Assembly: GCF_001113365.1 (NCBI RefSeq)
Contig: NZ_CKYA01000002.1
Coordinates: forward strand, 1-64,000
Direction of reading: 5' to 3'
Length of the DNA stretch: 64,000 bases
Origin: Streptococcus pneumoniae
GTDB taxonomy: Bacteria; Bacillota; Bacilli; Lactobacillales; Streptococcaceae
The notes below the pieces were generated by a model that was given only the letters and a program-made list of their open reading frames with translations, ran no database searches and was not told where the DNA came from. A program made the position numbers and the translations under genes. Below, in pieces: positions 60,249 to 64,000 of this stretch (the first letter of the stretch is position 1; each line of letters begins with the position of its first letter).

Positions 60249-61308
60249 AAAATCCAGTCACGGTAATCCCCAGCAGGCGGACACCTCTTTCTTTCTCGCT
60301 TAACTCTTCATAGAGTTGCAGGGCTATTTGGCTTATCTGACTAGCATCCTGTGTTTTTTGAGCCAGACTTTTTCGTTTGGTAAGAGTTGAAAAGTCCTCG
60401 TAGCGAATTTTCAGAATGACAATTTTTCCAGCTTTTTCTTGTTGACTGAGATTGAGAGCGACTCTTTCTGATAGGAGAGTCAGCTCTTTTTTGATGTCCT
60501 CCTCGGCACGGAGAATCTTTCCATAGGTTTTCTCCTTCCCAATTGATTTACGGATACGATTGGATTTGACTGGGGAATTGTGGATACCACGAGCCTTTCT
60601 ATAAAGGTCATAGCCCAGTCTGCCAAAGCGGTCTATTAGGGTCACTTCAGGAACTTCAAGTAGGTCAGCGCCAGTAAAAACACCCATGTGATGAAGCCGT
60701 TCCACCGTCTTTTTTCCTACTCCATGAAACTTAGCCACGTCCATTTGTTTGAGAAAGTCCTCAGCCTGGTCAGGTAGAATTACTGTCAAACCATGTGGTT
60801 TTTGATAATCACTAGCCATCTTAGCTAAGAATTTGTTGTAGGAAACACCTGCGGAAGCAGTTAGATGGAGTTCTTGCCAGATATCCTCTTGAATGAGGCG
60901 AGCGATTTTGACCGCTGACTTGATACCAAGTTTATTTTCTGTCACATCCAAATAGGCTTCGTCAATGCTCATGGGTTCAATCAAATCTGTATAGCGCTTA
61001 AAAATAGCTCGAATCTGGAGTCCCACAGCCTTGTATTTCTCATAATTTCCTGAGATGAAGACGGCCTGGGGACAACGCTCATAGGCTTCCTTAGAGCTCA
61101 TGGCAGAATGGACACCAAAAGCTCGTGCCTCATAGCTACAGGTAGAAACGACTCCCCGCCCACCTGTTTGCCGAGGGTCGCTTCCGATAATGACAGGTTT
61201 TCCTCTGAGTTTAGGATTATCCCTGATCTCCACTGCAGCAAAAAAGGCATCCATGTCAATATGGATGATTTTTCTTGACAAATCATTTAATAAGGGGAAA
61301 ATCAACAT
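60247..61308 (-). CDS. dinB: DNA polymerase IV
   Basis: 353-aa Y-family translesion polymerase. Catalytic acidic motifs IIHIDMDAFFAAVE and MSIDEAYLDVT; HhH region KFHGVGKKTVERLHHMG; C-terminal little finger. Start ATG 61308 (MLIFPLLNDL) with AAAGGTG upstream; the GTG three codons earlier overlaps that site. No obvious SOS operator is visible, consistent with the absence of LexA in pneumococcus. Confidence 0.95.
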   Translation of the reverse strand: MLIFPLLNDLSRKIIHIDMDAFFAAVEIRDNPKLRGKPVIIGSDPRQTGGRGVVSTCSYEARAFGVHSAMSSKEAYERCPQAVFISGNYEKYKAVGLQIRAIFKRYTDLIEPMSIDEAYLDVTENKLGIKSAVKIARLIQEDIWQELHLTASAGVSYNKFLAKMASDYQKPHGLTVILPDQAEDFLKQMDVAKFHGVGKKTVERLHHMGVFTGADLLEVPEVTLIDRFGRLGYDLYRKARGIHNSPVKSNRIRKSIGKEKTYGKILRAEEDIKKELTLLSERVALNLSQQEKAGKIVILKIRYEDFSTLTKRKSLAQKTQDASQISQIALQLYEELSEKERGVRLLGITVTGF

Positions 61309-61340
61309 GCCTAGCACCTTTTTACAGCTTATTTTCTTTT

Positions 61341-61381
61341 ATTATACCCTTTTTTCTGAAAAAAGGAAAAAAGGGTATAAT
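61341..61381. promoter_or_regulatory. 16-bp perfect inverted repeat between dinB and pfl
   Basis: ATTATACCCTTTTTTC (61341-61356) and GAAAAAAGGGTATAAT (61366-61381) with a 9-nt spacer. Each arm ends in a TATAAT -10 pointing outward, so it may act as a divergent promoter or operator. It lies 32 bp before the dinB ATG and about 165 bp before pfl. Confidence 0.6.
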
Positions 61382-61545
61382 TTTTTCAAAAATATAATAC
61401 AGTTTGGAGTAAAATATAGACTGTTTTAGAAAAGAAAGTGTAAAAATAGGGATTTTTCGCTTGTTGAAATCGGTTACTGTATGGTATACTTGACTCATGA
61501 ATGTAACAGATGGTTGTTACTAGAAAGAAAAAAGAGGACATTAAC

Positions 61546-63870
61546 ATGGTTGTTAAAACAGTTGTTGAAGCACAAGATATTTTTGACAAAGCTTGGGAAG
61601 GCTTCAAAGGCGTAGATTGGAAAGAAAAAGCAAGTGTATCACGCTTCGTACAAGCTAACTACACACCTTACGATGGAGACGAAAGCTTCCTCGCAGGACC
61701 AACAGAACGTTCACTGCACATCAAAAAAATTGTAGAAGAAACGAAGGCTCACTACGAAGAAACTCGTTTCCCAATGGACACTCGTCCAACATCTATTGCT
61801 GACATTCCAGCAGGATTTATCGACAAAGAAAACGAAGTTATCTTCGGTATCCAAAACGATGAACTCTTCAAATTGAACTTCATGCCAAAAGGTGGTATCC
61901 GTATGGCTGAAACTACTTTGAAAGAAAATGGATACGAACCAGATCCAGCTGTTCACGAAATCTTTACTAAATACGTAACAACAGTTAACGACGGTATCTT
62001 CCGTGCCTACACTTCAAATATCCGTCGCGCTCGTCACGCACACACTGTAACTGGTCTTCCAGATGCATACTCACGCGGACGTATCATCGGTGTTTACGCA
62101 CGTCTTGCTCTTTACGGTGCAGACTACTTGATGCAAGAAAAAGTAAACGACTGGAACGCAATCGAAGAAATCGATGAAGAAACAATCCGTCTTCGTGAAG
62201 AAATCAACCTTCAATACCAAGCATTGCAACAAGTTGTTCGCTTGGGTGACCTTTACGGAGTTGACGTTCGCAAACCAGCGATGAACGTTAAAGAAGCTAT
62301 CCAATGGGTTAACATCGCCTTCATGTCTGTCTGCCGTGTTATCAACGGTGCTGCTACATCTCTAGGACGTGTACCAATCGTATTGGACATCTTTGCAGAA
62401 CGTGACCTTGCTCGTGGTACATTTACTGAATCAGAAATCCAAGAATTCGTTGATGATTTCGTTATGAAACTTCGTACAGTTAAATTTGCTCGTACAAAAG
62501 CTTACGACCAATTGTACTCAGGTGACCCAACTTTCATCACAACTTCTATGGCTGGTATGGGTAACGACGGTCGTCACCGTGTTACTAAGATGGACTACCG
62601 TTTCTTGAACACTCTTGACAACATCGGTAACTCTCCAGAACCAAACTTGACAGTTCTTTGGACTGATAAATTGCCATACAACTTCCGTCGCTACTGTATG
62701 CACATGAGCCACAAACACTCTTCTATCCAATACGAAGGTGTAACAACAATGGCTAAAGACGGATATGGTGAAATGAGCTGTATCTCATGCTGTGTGTCTC
62801 CACTTGACCCAGAAAATGAAGAGCAACGCCACAACATCCAGTACTTCGGTGCTCGTGTAAACGTATTGAAAGCCCTTCTTACTGGTTTGAACGGTGGTTA
62901 CGACGATGTTCACAAAGACTACAAAGTATTTGACATCGAACCAATCCGTGACGAAGTTCTTGAATTTGAATCAGTTAAAGCTAACTTTGAAAAATCTCTT
63001 GACTGGTTGACTGACACTTATGTAGATGCTTTGAACATCATCCACTACATGACTGATAAGTACAACTATGAAGCTGTTCAAATGGCCTTCTTGCCAACTA
63101 AACAACGTGCTAACATGGGATTCGGTATCTGTGGATTTGCTAACACTGTTGACACATTGTCAGCTATTAAGTACGCTACAGTTAAACCAATCCGTGATGA
63201 AAATGGCTATATCTACGATTACGAAACAATCGGTGAATACCCACGTTGGGGTGAAGATGACCCACGTTCAAACGAATTGGCAGAATGGTTGATCGAAGCT
63301 TACACAACTCGTCTACGTAGCCACAAACTTTACAAAGACGCAGAAGCTACAGTATCACTTTTGACAATCACATCTAACGTTGCTTACTCTAAACAAACTG
63401 GTAACTCACCAGTCCACAAAGGTGTATACCTCAACGAAGATGGTTCTGTGAACTTGTCTAAACTTGAATTCTTCTCACCAGGTGCTAACCCATCTAACAA
63501 AGCTAAAGGTGGATGGTTGCAAAACTTGAATTCACTTTCTAGCCTTGACTTTAGTTATGCAGCTGATGGTATCTCATTGACTACACAAGTATCACCTCGC
63601 GCTCTTGGTAAGACTCGTGACGAACAAGTTGATAACTTGGTAACAATCCTTGATGGTTACTTCGAAAACGGTGGACAACACGTTAACTTGAATGTTATGG
63701 ACTTGAACGATGTTTACGAAAAGATTATGTCAGGTGAAGACGTTATCGTACGTATCTCTGGATACTGTGTAAACACTAAATACCTCACTCCAGAACAAAA
63801 AACTGAATTGACACAACGTGTCTTCCACGAAGTTCTTTCAATGGATGATGCCTTGGATGCATTGAGCTAA
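61546..63870 (+). CDS. pflB: Formate acetyltransferase (pyruvate formate-lyase)
   Basis: 774-aa glycyl-radical enzyme converting pyruvate and CoA to acetyl-CoA and formate in mixed-acid fermentation. The Cys pair in MSCISCCVSPLDPE is the active site; the radical Gly739 lies in VRISGYCVNTKYL near the C-terminus. Start ATG 61546 (MVVKTVVEAQDIF) behind AAAGAGGA; the 12-codon upstream extension is not coding. -10 TGG-TATACT at 61481-61489. Strong codon bias. The activase gene pflA is not in the window; activity needs anaerobiosis. Confidence 0.97.
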   Translation: MVVKTVVEAQDIFDKAWEGFKGVDWKEKASVSRFVQANYTPYDGDESFLAGPTERSLHIKKIVEETKAHYEETRFPMDTRPTSIADIPAGFIDKENEVIFGIQNDELFKLNFMPKGGIRMAETTLKENGYEPDPAVHEIFTKYVTTVNDGIFRAYTSNIRRARHAHTVTGLPDAYSRGRIIGVYARLALYGADYLMQEKVNDWNAIEEIDEETIRLREEINLQYQALQQVVRLGDLYGVDVRKPAMNVKEAIQWVNIAFMSVCRVINGAATSLGRVPIVLDIFAERDLARGTFTESEIQEFVDDFVMKLRTVKFARTKAYDQLYSGDPTFITTSMAGMGNDGRHRVTKMDYRFLNTLDNIGNSPEPNLTVLWTDKLPYNFRRYCMHMSHKHSSIQYEGVTTMAKDGYGEMSCISCCVSPLDPENEEQRHNIQYFGARVNVLKALLTGLNGGYDDVHKDYKVFDIEPIRDEVLEFESVKANFEKSLDWLTDTYVDALNIIHYMTDKYNYEAVQMAFLPTKQRANMGFGICGFANTVDTLSAIKYATVKPIRDENGYIYDYETIGEYPRWGEDDPRSNELAEWLIEAYTTRLRSHKLYKDAEATVSLLTITSNVAYSKQTGNSPVHKGVYLNEDGSVNLSKLEFFSPGANPSNKAKGGWLQNLNSLSSLDFSYAADGISLTTQVSPRALGKTRDEQVDNLVTILDGYFENGGQHVNLNVMDLNDVYEKIMSGEDVIVRISGYCVNTKYLTPEQKTELTQRVFHEVLSMDDALDALS

Positions 63871-63892
63871 TCAAGTTCTTGAATAATAAAAA

Positions 63893-63922
63893 GGAACCCT
63901 CGGTCAATCGACCGAGGGTTTT
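63893..63922 (+). terminator. Terminator of pfl
   Basis: CCCTCGGTC, AATC, GACCGAGGG, TTTT: perfect 9-bp stem. The last ~78 bp of the window show no recognisable feature. Confidence 0.92.
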
Positions 63923-64000
63923 GTGCTTGGGATAGTGTGAGCAATTCCTTCGGCGCAATATGCAATGTTTTTGGGAAGGAATAGTGGACCGAATCTGAAA

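Noticed and set aside
63923..64000. Possible start of another element after the pfl terminator
   Set aside because: Only 78 bp are visible; no ORF, IS end or RNA motif can be recognised.
1..64000. tRNA, rRNA, prophage or true CRISPR arrays
   Set aside because: None was recognised on reading both strands; a tRNAscan or CRISPR finder run was not possible.

Overview
The window is low-GC Firmicute chromosome. It carries choline-binding proteins, six BOX-type intergenic repeats (several match the CGTCAGCGTCGCC core of boxA), a FabT/FabK/FabM fatty-acid cluster and a mevalonate-pathway operon. From memory, the gene order mvaK1..fni, liaFSR, cbp genes, tig, recD2, lepB, rnhC, mutS2, serS, fab/acc, nusB, efp, gatBAC, prfC, rpmB, ilv, glnQ/glnHP, uppP, dinB, pfl matches Streptococcus pneumoniae. 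The source is therefore S. pneumoniae or a close Mitis-group relative (S. pseudopneumoniae, S. mitis). Two features hint at a non-reference strain or sister species: a butanediol-dehydrogenase-like gene between efp and gatB, and a SHIRT/LPXTG surface protein just upstream of the mevalonate operon.

Layout. 1-703: the end of a wall-anchored, proline-repeat surface protein. 0.88-4.7 kb: mevalonate/isopentenyl operon (mvaK1-mvaD-mvaK2-fni). 4.75-7.1 kb: liaF-liaS-liaR cell-envelope stress system. 7.1-10 kb: two choline-binding-protein genes bracketed by a 78-bp direct repeat that carries the tig promoter. 10-19 kb: tig, recD2, lepB, rnhC, zapA, cvpA, mutS2. 19-26 kb: a glycine-riboswitch-controlled Na+/amino-acid symporter, an AhpD-like protein, a TehA-like channel, serS with a T-box leader, a DUF956 gene and lysC. 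26-36.7 kb: the complete FASII and acetyl-CoA carboxylase cluster. 36.8-43 kb, mostly minus strand: nusB, an Asp23/YqhY protein, efp, the dehydrogenase and gatCAB. 43.1-43.5 kb: a candidate type I toxin-antitoxin locus. 43.6-48.7 kb: prfC, a decayed stretch (hairpin array, glycosyltransferase fragment, IS remnant), rpmB, a second Asp23 protein and fakA. 48.9-53.9 kb: ilvBNC-orf-ilvA. 53.9-54.65 kb: a decayed, mostly non-coding region. 54.65-64 kb: a small orphan gene, glnQ/glnHP, a DUF2207 membrane protein, uppP, dinB and pfl.

How it fits together. Most of the window is core housekeeping. Envelope themes recur: isoprenoid supply, undecaprenyl-PP recycling (uppP), LiaFSR stress sensing, signal peptidase, choline-binding and LPXTG proteins. 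Lipid synthesis is organised around FabT operators, with an Asp23-family gene beside both the acc genes and fakA. Branched-chain amino-acid synthesis has a CodY-like box. The dehydrogenase has a textbook CcpA cre site inside its promoter.

Most notable in the hunt: (i) a 33-codon membrane peptide at 43231-43332 resembling the holin-like (Hol_Tox) family, with its own extended -10 promoter, 5'/3' pairing arms and a convergent antisense RNA promoter; (ii) the 78-bp promoter duplication flanking the cbp pair; (iii) an array of four to five hairpins after prfC; (iv) a 12-bp inverted pair of -10 elements around a possible broken hydrophobic micro-peptide at about 53.95 kb. All functional statements come from reading the sequence and from family knowledge; no searches were run.
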